Positions 34,749 through 42,879 are shown, numbered from the stretch's first letter. The stretch is DNA of 64,000 nt from Oceanisphaera sp. IT1-181 (GCF_033807535.1 NZ_CP136856.1:987001-1051000), one strand, 5' to 3'. Notes: generated by a model from the sequence alone, not told the origin. Numbers and translations are program-made.

Positions 34749-35025
34749 TTACTCCCTAAAATAAGATCGAAGGCTCTCGCGATAGAGGCAGAAAATGGCT
34801 TTAAAGAGCTTACCACTAAGCCAAAGAATGCCAAATCCTAATATTAAGCCAAACCAAGCGGCTCCGCCTCCTTCATTCGTAAGTGTTGAAAAATCTGCCC
34901 CAACAAATTTGATACAGCAAGATGATACAGCAAGATGATACAGCAAGATGATACAGCAAGATAAGTAGTAATATCCCGATAATGAAGGTACAGAAATTAC
35001 TGGCAGCCTTCTCGATTTCCCCCAT
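34749..35025 (-). pseudogene. Small membrane protein gene out of frame by one 13-bp repeat unit (probable phase-OFF)
   Basis: From ATG 35025 the frame reads MGEIEKAASNFCTFIIGILL and enters four 13-bp repeats. With four units it reaches a stop at 34873-34875 after about 50 residues. With three units (39 bp) it would stay open to 34749 and encode 87 residues with two membrane helices (FIIGILLLILLYHLAV and WFGLILGFGILWLSG) and a charged tail. A 7-bp repeat tract lies 15 nt before the start codon. This is the layout of a slipped-strand contingency gene. A sequencing or assembly error in the repeat is the main alternative. Confidence 0.6.
34911..34962. repeat. Four perfect tandem copies of a 13-bp unit
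   Basis: GATACAGCAAGAT is repeated four times without mismatch inside the coding frame described above. Since 13 is not a multiple of 3, each gain or loss shifts the frame. Confidence 0.95.
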
Positions 35026-35040
35026 AATAGTTGTGCTTTC

Positions 35041-35089
35041 TATTTTCTATTTTCTATTTTCTATTTTCTATTTTCTATTTTCTATTTTT
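35041..35089. repeat. Heptanucleotide tandem repeat TATTTTC
   Basis: Six perfect copies of TATTTTC (35041-35082) and a seventh with one change (TATTTTT). They lie 15 nt upstream of ATG 35025, in the promoter or leader of the phase-variable gene, and could alter promoter spacing or translation. Confidence 0.95.
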
Positions 35090-35160
35090 ATCCCTAGATA
35101 CCAGTGATAGCAGAAAGATGAGGGAAAAGAAACCGATTGAGTCTGGCTTTTAGACGGTGG

Positions 35161-36377
35161 TTAAGCTTTTTCCTGCTCATGCTGATGCATCCTGTCCAGT
35201 ACAGAGCGTAAAAACTTCAAGCTTCTCCCCTTGCCGTAGTGGTGGATCATGCCTTCACGGCTCCAGCCCATCAAACTGACAACCTCCATTTCGGTTGCTC
35301 CTGACTCAATCAGCCGAGTGTTCAAGCTGTGTCTGAAGCTGTGGCTAGTGCCTTGATCTACGATACCAGATAAAAATTTATTTACAGCCGCAGAGCAACT
35401 ATCACCTTTAAATTTGTGATCTTTGAAGTAGCGGGTAAAGCGTGTACTTGTCCTGGCTGTGCTGCTGCCGTCACTATCTTGGCAAACTCAAGGCTCATGC
35501 CAGTGAGGGGGATCAATCGTTCGCTGTTATCGTTCTTCAGCCCTCGTTGTTCATGGGGTTTGATAACAAGATGAGGAATCGGTGTATCGAGCTTGATGTC
35601 TTCCAGCTTCAAACCACCTATCTCGGCGTTTCTACAGCCCGTGTCGTAAAGTAGGCCAACAATCTGAGCCGTGATAAGCCCTGACTTCTTCCTGATGGTC
35701 TCCTTGAGCTTCTGAAGCTCTACAGCCTCGAACGTGTGGCGCTTCTCTGCATCCTTCTTGATGTTATCAAAGGGAACACCAGCAAAGGGGTTGGGAATGC
35801 CTGAGTCGTGTAGCTGTAGGGTTAACTTAACTTGCCTGCTAATAAAGCCAACAGCTTTCTTGATGGTGGCGGTCTTGAGCTGATGGTCTGTCTTCAGGCT
35901 CTCTACAACTCTAAGAACATCCCTCTTTTTTATGTGGGATAAGATAGGGGGAAGCTCTGAGAAATATCCAAAGCATCGGGCTATCTCAGTCGTTTTCTTC
36001 TTGTTACCCAGATACGACTTCAGGGCGTTGGTTTTGATTTCATCCAACGTAATGGGCTGTTCTTCTGCTGGCGCTGGTACAAGTTCGGCAGGCAGTGGGC
36101 TTGCTGGTGGGATGGTGAACACAGGGGGAGGGGTGATGTTATGGCGTAATAGCTCAAATTCGTTGTTGTGCTGTAAGGCCAGTTCTTGGGCTTTCTGTGA
36201 TGCTGCGTTTAGATCTTTGGTTTTAAGGGAGTAAACAAGTTCACGCTTACCGTTGTAGTGGTGGCGTAATGGGGAGGGGATGGCACGGCGATAGTAGTAT
36301 AAGCCGCTGGTGTTGCGTTGTTGCAGATAGGATACGGATACGGAGAAAGCTCCAATCCTGAATGTAATTTTTTGCAT
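35161..36377 (-). pseudogene. int: Tyrosine-recombinase integrase broken by a frameshift
   Basis: From ATG 36377 the frame has an N-terminal region typical of island integrases (YYYRRAIPSPLRHHY), a core-binding helix region and the first catalytic Arg (R249 in GCRNAEIGGL). It then stops at 35382 after VHALPATSK. The other catalytic residues continue in another frame from about 35440 to 35161: HSFRH (HxxR), GWSREGM and the nucleophile Tyr in HHYGKG. Adding one T at the AAA/TTT run at about 35437 restores a 405-residue integrase. As read, the protein lacks the H-R-H/W-Y half and should be inactive. Confidence 0.85.
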
Positions 36378-36473
36378 GGTTAGATCCTTGGAGAATCAAC
36401 CACAAGTTACAGCGGGGCTTGTAACCTTTTATGTAACCTAGCTTTTATGTTGGTTGGGGTTAAATCCGGGAAA

Positions 36474-36495
36474 TAACAGCGTTTTCAAGCTGTTA
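36474..36495. repeat. Perfect 7-bp hairpin touching attR
   Basis: TAACAGC-GTTTTCAA-GCTGTTA ends exactly at the base before the 47-bp repeat. At attL the same position is the anticodon stem-loop of tRNA-His (CCGGA-ATCACAA-TCCGG). Similar size inverted arms at both junctions suggest the recombinase core site. Confidence 0.55.
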
Positions 36496-36542
36496 GACTC
36501 TACCAACTGAGCTACGATCACCATAGATGGCGCGCCCTGCAG
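36496..36542. repeat. Right attachment repeat (attR) with a truncated tRNA-His 5' end
   Basis: 47 bp matching 25016-25062 with one mismatch. It contains the first 27 nt of a tRNA-His (no 3' part follows on the island side, so this copy is a pseudo-tRNA fragment) and the 3' end of the intact tRNA-Arg. Confidence 0.9.
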
Positions 36543-36604
36543 GATTCGAACCTGCGGCCACCCGCTTAGAAGGCGGGTGCTCTATCCGACTGAGCTAAGG
36601 GCGC
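36528..36604 (-). tRNA. tRNA-Arg (TCT)
   Basis: 77 nt on the minus strand: acceptor GCGCCCT/AGGGCGC, D-arm TAGCTCAGTCGGATAGAGC, anticodon loop CTTCTAA (TCT) closed by CACCCGC/GCGGGTG, T-arm GCAGGTTCGAATCCTGC and encoded CCA (36530-36528). Its last 15 nt lie in the island repeat, so integration used the 3' end in the usual way and kept the gene whole. Confidence 0.96.
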
Positions 36605-36848
36605 ACTGCGCTACATTTTTCCATAACGCTATGATAAATAACGTCAAGGTGTAACGGGGCAGCATAATACCCATTTGCTCGCCTGTGGTCAACGGCTTTA
36701 TCGCGCTCACGCGCGCCGGGGCGCTTAATTGACGTTGTGGGTGCAAAATAGCGACCCACCATCCGCGAAAGCTGTTGCGGCTTGCTTACCAAAGCCAATA
36801 AAAAATGCGACAATCGGCGCAGGTTTTTAAAGGTGAGAATCAACGCAG

Positions 36849-37706
36849 ATGTCAGCTAAAATAATCGATGGAAAAGCGATTGCACAGGCAGTACGTAGTC
36901 AGGTAGCAGAACGTGTGGCAGAACGCACGCGCGCCGGAAAACGTGCACCAGGCCTGGCGGTCATATTGGTCGGCGCCAACCCGGCCTCACAGGTCTACGT
37001 GGGCAGTAAACGTCGCGCTTGTGAAGAAGTGGGATTTATTTCTAAATCTTATGATTTGCCAAAAGACACCACAGAGCAGCATTTACTGGCTTTGATTGAT
37101 GAGCTGAATAATGACGCCACCATAGACGGTATTTTAGTACAATTACCGCTGCCTAATCACATTGATAGCACACCGGTTATTGAGCGTATTCATCCTCATA
37201 AAGACGTTGATGGCTTTCACCCTTATAACATAGGTCGCTTGGCACAACGTATTCCGGCCCTGCGCCCCTGTACGCCCAAGGGCATAATGACGCTGATTGA
37301 GCGCAGCCACATTAAAACCCACGGGTTAAATGCGGTAGTGGTGGGAGCTTCTAATATAGTGGGCCGCCCCATGACCCTAGAGCTGTTATTAGCCGGTTGC
37401 ACTACGACTACGTGCCATCGTTTTACTGAAGATTTAAAAACCAAGGTTGGCGAAGCGGATTTATTAGTGGTCGCAGTGGGTAAGCCTGAGTTTATTCTTG
37501 GTAGCTGGATTAAGCCCGGTGCCGTGGTGATAGATGTGGGCATTAATCGCTTAGACGACGGTCGTTTAGTGGGCGATGTGGAATATGAGGCCGCCGCCGA
37601 ACGCGCCGCTTATATTACTCCAGTTCCAGGTGGCGTAGGCCCCATGACGGTGGCCTCATTAATAGAAAACACCTTGATTGCCTGTGAGCGCTATCACGAT
37701 CAATAA
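36849..37706 (+). CDS. folD: Methylenetetrahydrofolate dehydrogenase/cyclohydrolase
   Basis: A 285-residue bifunctional enzyme of one-carbon metabolism. It has the catalytic YVGSKRRACEEVGF (Tyr and Lys), ILVQLPLPNHI, the cofactor loop VVGASNIVGRPM, and PVPGGVGPMTVASLI near the C-terminus. It oxidises 5,10-methylene-THF with NADP and hydrolyses the methenyl form. Length is normal. Neighbour of tRNA-Arg. Confidence 0.97.
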   Translation: MSAKIIDGKAIAQAVRSQVAERVAERTRAGKRAPGLAVILVGANPASQVYVGSKRRACEEVGFISKSYDLPKDTTEQHLLALIDELNNDATIDGILVQLPLPNHIDSTPVIERIHPHKDVDGFHPYNIGRLAQRIPALRPCTPKGIMTLIERSHIKTHGLNAVVVGASNIVGRPMTLELLLAGCTTTTCHRFTEDLKTKVGEADLLVVAVGKPEFILGSWIKPGAVVIDVGINRLDDGRLVGDVEYEAAAERAAYITPVPGGVGPMTVASLIENTLIACERYHDQ

Positions 37707-37801
37707 CAGGATTGCCCATAAACACAAAGACGCCTTGTCATTTAGGCTCTATCCTCTATAAATACTTGTTTTTTATAAGACTTATTTTATAAGGACCAGT
37801 C

Positions 37802-38656
37802 ATGCAGTGGCCCAGCAAGGACGTGCTTTACACGGTTATCTTTGGTACCGAAACTCCGGCGGGCCGCCGTTTTGATCTGGCGCTTATCGTCGTTATTCTG
37901 CTGTCGATAGCGGTGCTGCTGCTGGACTCGATGAGTTCGGTGCGCACCCATATTGGCGGTACCCTGTATGTTCTGGAATGGACCTTTACCCTGTTATTTA
38001 CCGTGGAATACGGGGTTCGGGTTTATTGCGCCCATAATCGACTGGCCTACATGCGCAGTTTTTACGGCGTTATTGACGTATTAGCCGTTATGCCAACCTA
38101 TCTGGCGATGTTTATTCCCGGTGCCAACTTGTTGCTGATGGTGCGATTACTTCGCGTATTGCGGATTTTTCGTATTCTAAAGCTGTTTCGCTATGCCCAT
38201 GAAGCCAATGTACTGTTGCGCTCGCTGAATCAAAGCCGACGCAAGATCATGGTTTTTTTCAGCAGCCTTTTTATATTGGTGACGCTATTTGGCTCTTTAT
38301 TGTATGTGGTGGAAGGGCCGGAAAACGGCTTTACCAGTATTCCCATCAGCATTTATTGGGCCATAGTGACCATTACCACGGTAGGTTTTGGTGACATTAC
38401 GCCACAAACGCCGCTGGGGCGGGGCATTGCTGCCATTACCATGTTGATGGGCTATGCCATTATTGCGGTGCCAACCGGTATTCTCAGTGCCGAGCTGGGG
38501 CGAGAAATGCGCCGAGAGTACGATATGCGCCATTGTCCGCAATGTGACAAGACTGGTCATGACCAGGATGCCAAATACTGCAAATATTGTGGCGGGGGCA
38601 TGGAGCCAAAACCTGCGCCGACACCGGTGCAAGAACAAGAACAAGAACAAAAATAA
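37802..38656 (+). CDS. Voltage-gated-type potassium/ion channel with zinc-ribbon tail
   Basis: 284 residues with six membrane helices. The S4-like helix has regularly spaced arginines (VRLLRVLRIFRILKLFR, 114-130), the pore loop carries the K+ selectivity filter TVGFGD (193-198), and the C-terminus has a short C-x2-C...C-x2-C ribbon (Cys245, 248, 260, 263) followed by a Glu/Gln/Lys tail. This is an Ion_trans family channel of the Kv-like bacterial group. The zinc ribbon may serve oligomerisation or regulation. Own terminator downstream. Confidence 0.87.
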   Translation: MQWPSKDVLYTVIFGTETPAGRRFDLALIVVILLSIAVLLLDSMSSVRTHIGGTLYVLEWTFTLLFTVEYGVRVYCAHNRLAYMRSFYGVIDVLAVMPTYLAMFIPGANLLLMVRLLRVLRIFRILKLFRYAHEANVLLRSLNQSRRKIMVFFSSLFILVTLFGSLLYVVEGPENGFTSIPISIYWAIVTITTVGFGDITPQTPLGRGIAAITMLMGYAIIAVPTGILSAELGREMRREYDMRHCPQCDKTGHDQDAKYCKYCGGGMEPKPAPTPVQEQEQEQK

Positions 38657-38680
38657 GGGAGCCCAGGCTCCCTTATTATT
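38652..38680. terminator. Strong bidirectional terminator
   Basis: AATAAGGGAGCC and GGCTCCCTTATT form a 12-bp stem between the convergent ion-channel and lipoprotein genes; both sides are A/T-rich. Confidence 0.8.
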
Positions 38681-38696
38681 ATGCTAACAACACTAA

Positions 38697-39023
38697 TTAA
38701 TTGTTGTCATCAGCTTTTAATTCTTCTAATTTTTGATCAGCAGCATCGGCCGCATCTTCAATGGCATCACCGGCTTTTTCTACTTGCTCGGCTGCACCAT
38801 CTTTAAGATTTTTAGCGCCTTCTTTAAGGTCTTGTGCGGCTTGGTCTAACTGCTCACCGGCTTTTTCCATGGTGCCAGCTTCTTGATTTTGCTCTTGCAA
38901 CTGCTCAACAGTGGCGTCTATTTTTTCACCTGCTTGTTCTGCAGGGCCTTTGTTGTCACAGGCAGCCAGACCAAAAGCGGTAACAGAAGTTAATAGCAAA
39001 ATATTAAGTAGAGACTTTTTCAT
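38697..39023 (-). CDS. Small coiled-coil lipoprotein
   Basis: 108 residues. The signal peptide has lipobox GLAAC (Cys22). The mature part is almost all Ala/Glu/Lys/Asp/Gln in helix-forming heptads (EQLDQAAQDLKEGAKNLKDG, VEKAGDAIEDAADAADQK), similar to stress-type or LEA-like periplasmic helices. Function is unknown. Its composition resembles the second lipoprotein at 39416-39727, but the alignment is not convincing. Confidence 0.65.
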   Translation of the reverse strand: MKKSLLNILLLTSVTAFGLAACDNKGPAEQAGEKIDATVEQLQEQNQEAGTMEKAGEQLDQAAQDLKEGAKNLKDGAAEQVEKAGDAIEDAADAADQKLEELKADDNN

Positions 39024-39415
39024 GTTGTGCTCCTAGTAGAATTTTAGTGTGACCTGAGTCACTTTATTGTTTTAACCCCTCATTAATAGCGTAAAACTCG
39101 ATACAACAACAGCGTTTTAAAAAATTTAAATACGGTGTTTTTTATAAAAATTTATGCATATCAACCACTAAGCGCAAGCTGCGAACGAGGTTGTCGTAAT
39201 AAAGCGCTAAAAGTAACCGTTCAATCGGTCAGACTCTGTCTTAAGCTGCATAAAAAACTAATGTTGGATAAAAACCTAAGGCATCGCGGGATGGTTAATT
39301 TTTTATTAGCTGCATTTACTAACAGAGACTGCGCGGGCAGTCGCTGATGAAGTTTATGTATCTATCTAATAACCGCCCTGCATAACGCGGACTACCGCTT
39401 AGGCTTTGCTGAGTA
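39024..39415. other. Intergenic stretch between two lipoprotein genes
   Basis: About 390 nt, A/T-rich near the lipoprotein start. GTGAC-CTGA-GTCAC (39049-39062) is a short palindrome upstream of the coiled-coil lipoprotein and may be a regulator site. No gene supported. Confidence 0.4.
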
Positions 39416-39727
39416 TTATGGCTCAACGAGCGCCTCTTCTAATATTTCGTTCAATCGCTCTTCTGCTTCTTCCGAGGCGACTTGGTTAGCATGCTCGAGT
39501 GCTGCTTTTTGCTCTTCAATCACAGCAGGCTCTGGCGCTTGATCGTTTGTGGCGAGGATTTCTGGTTGAACGGGCTCATCACCTACTGTTGCCGCGGGCT
39601 CGTTTGCCAACGACTCTTCGGTGACTTGATCTATCTTATCGCCAATATCGGCAGAGGGCCCTGAAGGCTCACAGGCGGTGAGGCCGAGTAAGGCCGTGAG
39701 TATCAAGCTGGTGGTGAAAATGCGCAT
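39416..39727 (-). CDS. Small acidic lipoprotein
   Basis: 103 residues with a lipoprotein signal (LLGLTAC, Cys19). The mature part is acidic and Pro/Glu/Ala-rich (DEPVQPEILATNDQAPEPAV) ending in a Glu-rich helix. CAGGAGTTC precedes the ATG. No family recognised. Confidence 0.6.
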   Translation of the reverse strand: MRIFTTSLILTALLGLTACEPSGPSADIGDKIDQVTEESLANEPAATVGDEPVQPEILATNDQAPEPAVIEEQKAALEHANQVASEEAEERLNEILEEALVEP

Positions 39728-39881
39728 AGCAGAACTCCTGGTGAGTGAAGTTATTGATAAGTTTATCAGTAAAATTGTTAGTGATGGCCTGTGGGTGTGG
39801 GCAACCCATACTAATCAAAAAGTAAGGCGCCAATTATGGCGCCCTGAATTGTTTTTACAATGTTGAGCGCAGTCACTGCGC

Positions 39882-41261
39882 TTATTTTCGACGCCAACGG
39901 GTACCGGCTGCGCCATCTTCTAGCACTATACCCATGCTGGTGAGGCTGTCGCGGGCCGCATCTGCCGCCGCCCAGTCTTTGTTGGTGCGTGCATCTAATC
40001 TGGCTTGGATCAAACGTTCTATTTCAGCAACGTCATCATCAGCACCCGCAGTGCCACGCAAGAAGGATTCGGGATCTTGGTCCAGTAAACCCAGCACACC
40101 GCCTAGCTTTCGTAGCTGGGCGCCAAGGCCGGCGGCGGCTGCATCGTCTTTGCCTTTTAAGCGGTTAATCTCGCGCGCTAAATCAAACAGCGCCGAGTAG
40201 GCCTCGGGCGTATTAAAGTCATCATTCATGGCGGAGTTAAAGCGCGTCACAAATTCCTCGCCGCCGCTCGGGACGACCTTGGGTAGGTCACGCAGCGCCG
40301 TATAAAAGCGTTCTAAAGCACTGTGGGCTTTGTTCAAGTTGTCATCTGAATAGTTCAGTTGGCTGCGATAGTGGCCGGACAACAAGAAGTAGCGCACGGT
40401 TTCGCCGTCGTAATGCTTGAGCACATCGCGAATGGTAAAAAAGTTGCCGAGTGATTTAGACATCTTTTCTTGGTCGACCATCACCATGCCTGAGTGCATC
40501 CAGGTATTTACATAAGGCGTGTGATTGGCGCAGCAGCTTTGGGCGATTTCGTTTTCATGATGCGGAAACTGCAAATCCGAGCCGCCGCCGTGAATATCGA
40601 AGTGCTGACCTAAATGCTTGCCGTTCATGGCCGAGCACTCTATGTGCCAACCTGGGCGGCCTAAGCCCCATGGCGATTCCCAGCTCGGCTCACCGGGCTT
40701 AGACTGCTTCCATAATACGAAGTCGAGCGGGTTACGCTTAGTGTGCTCTACCTCAACCCGCGCACCGGCTTGCAGTTGCTCGAGATTTTGGCCGGAGAGT
40801 TTGCCGTAATCTGCAAAGCTATTGACCGCAAACAAGACATCGCCGCTGTCGGCCACATAGGCGTGCTCGTCCGCCAACAACTGCTGTACCATGCTAATAA
40901 TTTCTGGGATATGCTGGGTGGCCTTTGGCTCTATATCTGGGCGAGCCAGTTTTAAAGAGTCAAAGTCTTGATGCATGTCAGCGGTGAGGCGCTCCGTTAA
41001 GGCGTCACAGCTTTCACCATTTTCGGCGGCACGCTTAATGATTTTATCGTCAATGTCGGTGATATTGCGTACATAGGTCAGATCATAACCGAGGTAGCGC
41101 AAATAACGAGTCACCACATCGAAGGCGACAAAAGTGCGGCCATGGCCAATGTGACATAAGTCATAAATGGTGACACCACAGACATACATGCCGACCTTGC
41201 CGGGAATTAAAGGGATAAATTCTTCTTTTTGTCGGGTCAGAGTATTGTAGATTTTCAGCAT
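39882..41261 (-). CDS. cysS: Cysteine-tRNA ligase
   Basis: 459 residues from ATG 41261 (MLKIYNTLTRQKEEF). Class I synthetase with HIGH motif HIGHGRT, zinc ligands (MYVCGVTIYD, ECSAMNGKHLG, GGSDLQFPHHENE) and KMSKS as EKMSKSLGN. The C-terminal DALR/anticodon part ends IVLEDGAAGTRWRRK. An open frame continues 72 codons upstream through the shared promoter with ppiB, but family alignment and position rule it out as the start. Divergent from ppiB as in E. coli. Confidence 0.97.
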   Translation of the reverse strand: MLKIYNTLTRQKEEFIPLIPGKVGMYVCGVTIYDLCHIGHGRTFVAFDVVTRYLRYLGYDLTYVRNITDIDDKIIKRAAENGESCDALTERLTADMHQDFDSLKLARPDIEPKATQHIPEIISMVQQLLADEHAYVADSGDVLFAVNSFADYGKLSGQNLEQLQAGARVEVEHTKRNPLDFVLWKQSKPGEPSWESPWGLGRPGWHIECSAMNGKHLGQHFDIHGGGSDLQFPHHENEIAQSCCANHTPYVNTWMHSGMVMVDQEKMSKSLGNFFTIRDVLKHYDGETVRYFLLSGHYRSQLNYSDDNLNKAHSALERFYTALRDLPKVVPSGGEEFVTRFNSAMNDDFNTPEAYSALFDLAREINRLKGKDDAAAAGLGAQLRKLGGVLGLLDQDPESFLRGTAGADDDVAEIERLIQARLDARTNKDWAAADAARDSLTSMGIVLEDGAAGTRWRRK

Positions 41262-41421
41262 GATTCCACATCTTGGTGAGGGTATTAGGGATAAAAGCAC
41301 CACTATTGAACCTTTAATGGCTAACAGGTGCAAGTCTTGCGCGTGTTGGGGGTTCGCTATCGGGCCTGTATGCGCTAAAATCGAGCATTGACACTCTTTC
41401 ATCTGATATTGGAATCTGATT

Positions 41422-41919
41422 ATGGTCACACTACATACTACCCATGGCGACATCAGCCTGAACTTGTTTGCCGACAAAGCCCCTGAAACCGTAGCAAACT
41501 TCTTACAATATTGCCGCGATGGTCATTATGACGGCGTGCTGTTCCACCGTGTTATTGACGGCTTTATGATCCAAGGCGGCGGTTTTGACGCCGATTTTAA
41601 AGAAAAGCCCACCCGTGCCTCGGTTAAAAACGAAGCCGATAATGGCTTATCTAACAAGATAGGCACGGTTGCGATGGCGCGTACTTCTGAGCCGCATTCG
41701 GCTTCCGCGCAGTTTTTTATTAACGTGGGCGACAATGACTTCTTAAACTTCAAATCCGCCACTAACCAAGGCTACGGTTACTGCGTGTTTGCTGAAGTGG
41801 TTGAAGGCATGGACGTGGTCAATGCCATTAAAGGCGTGGCCACCGGTAATCGCGGTCATGTGCATCAAGACGTACCAGTAGAAGATGTACTGATCACTGG
41901 TGTGACCGTTAGCGAGTAA
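41422..41919 (+). CDS. ppiB: Peptidyl-prolyl cis-trans isomerase B (cyclophilin)
   Basis: A 165-residue cytoplasmic cyclophilin: no signal peptide, FHRVIDGFMIQGGGF with the catalytic Arg, and SASAQFFINVGDNDFLN. It speeds proline isomerisation in protein folding. Starts at ATG 41422. Divergent from cysS and followed by a terminator. Confidence 0.96.
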   Translation: MVTLHTTHGDISLNLFADKAPETVANFLQYCRDGHYDGVLFHRVIDGFMIQGGGFDADFKEKPTRASVKNEADNGLSNKIGTVAMARTSEPHSASAQFFINVGDNDFLNFKSATNQGYGYCVFAEVVEGMDVVNAIKGVATGNRGHVHQDVPVEDVLITGVTVSE

Positions 41920-41974
41920 GCCGTACGCTTTACAGGATTGGTTGAAATTCAATCAATATCCGCAGCGCACCCAC

Positions 41975-42000
41975 AATGGCAGCTTAGGCTGCCATTTTTT
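41975..42000 (+). terminator. Rho-independent terminator of ppiB
   Basis: AATGGCAGC-TTAG-GCTGCCATT followed by T6. Confidence 0.85.
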
Positions 42001-42012
42001 AGCCTCATTATC

Positions 42013-42040
42013 TTAACTCTTAACCTGTAACTCTTAACAG
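42013..42040. repeat. Degenerate heptamer tract TTAACNN
   Basis: Consecutive units TTAACTC, TTAACCT, GTAACTC, TTAACAG between the ppiB terminator and lpxH. The same type of tract as at 8803, 14890 and 15928. Confidence 0.55.
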
Positions 42041-42114
42041 TGGCGCTTAATTTCAACCCGTCGCCAAGCGTTAAGTTAATGGGCGTTAGCCATTTTTATT
42101 AAGAAGAGCCATTA

Positions 42115-42852
42115 GTGAAACACACCACGCTTTTTATTGCTGACTTGCACTTGAGCGCCGATCGCCCAGACATGACGGCGGCGTTTTTACGCTTTATGGG
42201 CGAGGACGCGAAAGACGCGGATGCCTTGTATGTGCTGGGTGACCTATTTGAGTTTTCCATCGGCGATGATGAAGTCAGTGCGCTTAATGGCGAAGTGGCG
42301 GCGGCCTTTTTGGCTTGTAGCCAGCAGGGCACACCGGTGTATTTTATTCACGGCAATCGTGACTTTATGGTGGGGCGACGCTTTGCCCGCGCCGCTGGCA
42401 TGAGTTTATTGCCCGAGCACAAAGTCATCGACCTATACGGTGAGCCAACGCTGGTGATGCACGGCGATACCTTGTGTATCGATGATGCGGGCTATCAGCG
42501 TTATCGTCGCGTGACTCGCTGGGGGTGGTTGCAATGGCTGTTTTTACGCTTGCCGCTTAAGTTTCGCATGGGCATTGCTGATGGTATTCGCAGCAAAAGT
42601 GCCGCCGCCAAAGAAGGCAAGGTAATGCAGGTGATGGATGTGAACCAAAGCGAAGTGGAACGACAAATGCAGCGCTATAAGGTACGCACCCTGATCCACG
42701 GCCACACCCACAGACCGGCTATTCATAGCTTGTCGGTTAACAATGAGCCAGCCCGGCGTATCGTGCTCGGCGATTGGTACACTCAAGGCAGTGTCTTGGT
42801 AGTAAGTGCGCAGGGTGTTGAGCTACAAAATCGCGCCTTACCCGAGGTTTAA
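42115..42852 (+). CDS. lpxH: UDP-2,3-diacylglucosamine diphosphatase
   Basis: A 245-residue calcineurin-like phosphoesterase with FIADLHLSADRPD (D-x-H), VLGDLFE, HGNRDFM, MHGD and HGHTHRPA, the five metal-binding blocks. It makes lipid X from UDP-2,3-diacylglucosamine in lipid A synthesis. Starts at GTG 42115. The ppiB-lpxH order matches E. coli. Confidence 0.96.
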   Translation: MKHTTLFIADLHLSADRPDMTAAFLRFMGEDAKDADALYVLGDLFEFSIGDDEVSALNGEVAAAFLACSQQGTPVYFIHGNRDFMVGRRFARAAGMSLLPEHKVIDLYGEPTLVMHGDTLCIDDAGYQRYRRVTRWGWLQWLFLRLPLKFRMGIADGIRSKSAAAKEGKVMQVMDVNQSEVERQMQRYKVRTLIHGHTHRPAIHSLSVNNEPARRIVLGDWYTQGSVLVVSAQGVELQNRALPEV

Positions 42853-42879
42853 GTCTTACATGATGTTTAAGGAGCCCAG

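Larger units (their letters stand above)
25016..36542. mobile_element. Integrated genomic island at tRNA-Arg/tRNA-His, about 11.5 kb
   Basis: Bounded by the 47-bp direct repeats. It carries an integrase gene beside the tRNA-Arg 3' end, a serine recombinase, a helicase-like gene and an IS. It is visibly richer in A+T and has longer gene-free stretches than the flanking core, and almost all genes run on the minus strand. No capsid, portal, conjugation or relaxase gene is recognisable, so it is neither a complete prophage nor an ICE. It may be a satellite-like or cargo island. Confidence 0.88.

Noticed and set aside
34911..35089. Tandem repeats considered as a CRISPR array
   Set aside because: Units are 7 and 13 bp with no spacers, and no cas gene is nearby.
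36474..36522. A second tRNA formed by the attR fragment and the adjacent hairpin (loop TTGAAAA resembling a Phe anticodon)
   Set aside because: No T-arm or acceptor 3' half follows; the stem is better explained as part of the recombination site.
36595..36843. 82-codon minus-strand frame between tRNA-Arg and folD
   Set aside because: Begins in the folD leader and ends in tRNA-Arg; basic composition, no ribosome-binding site.
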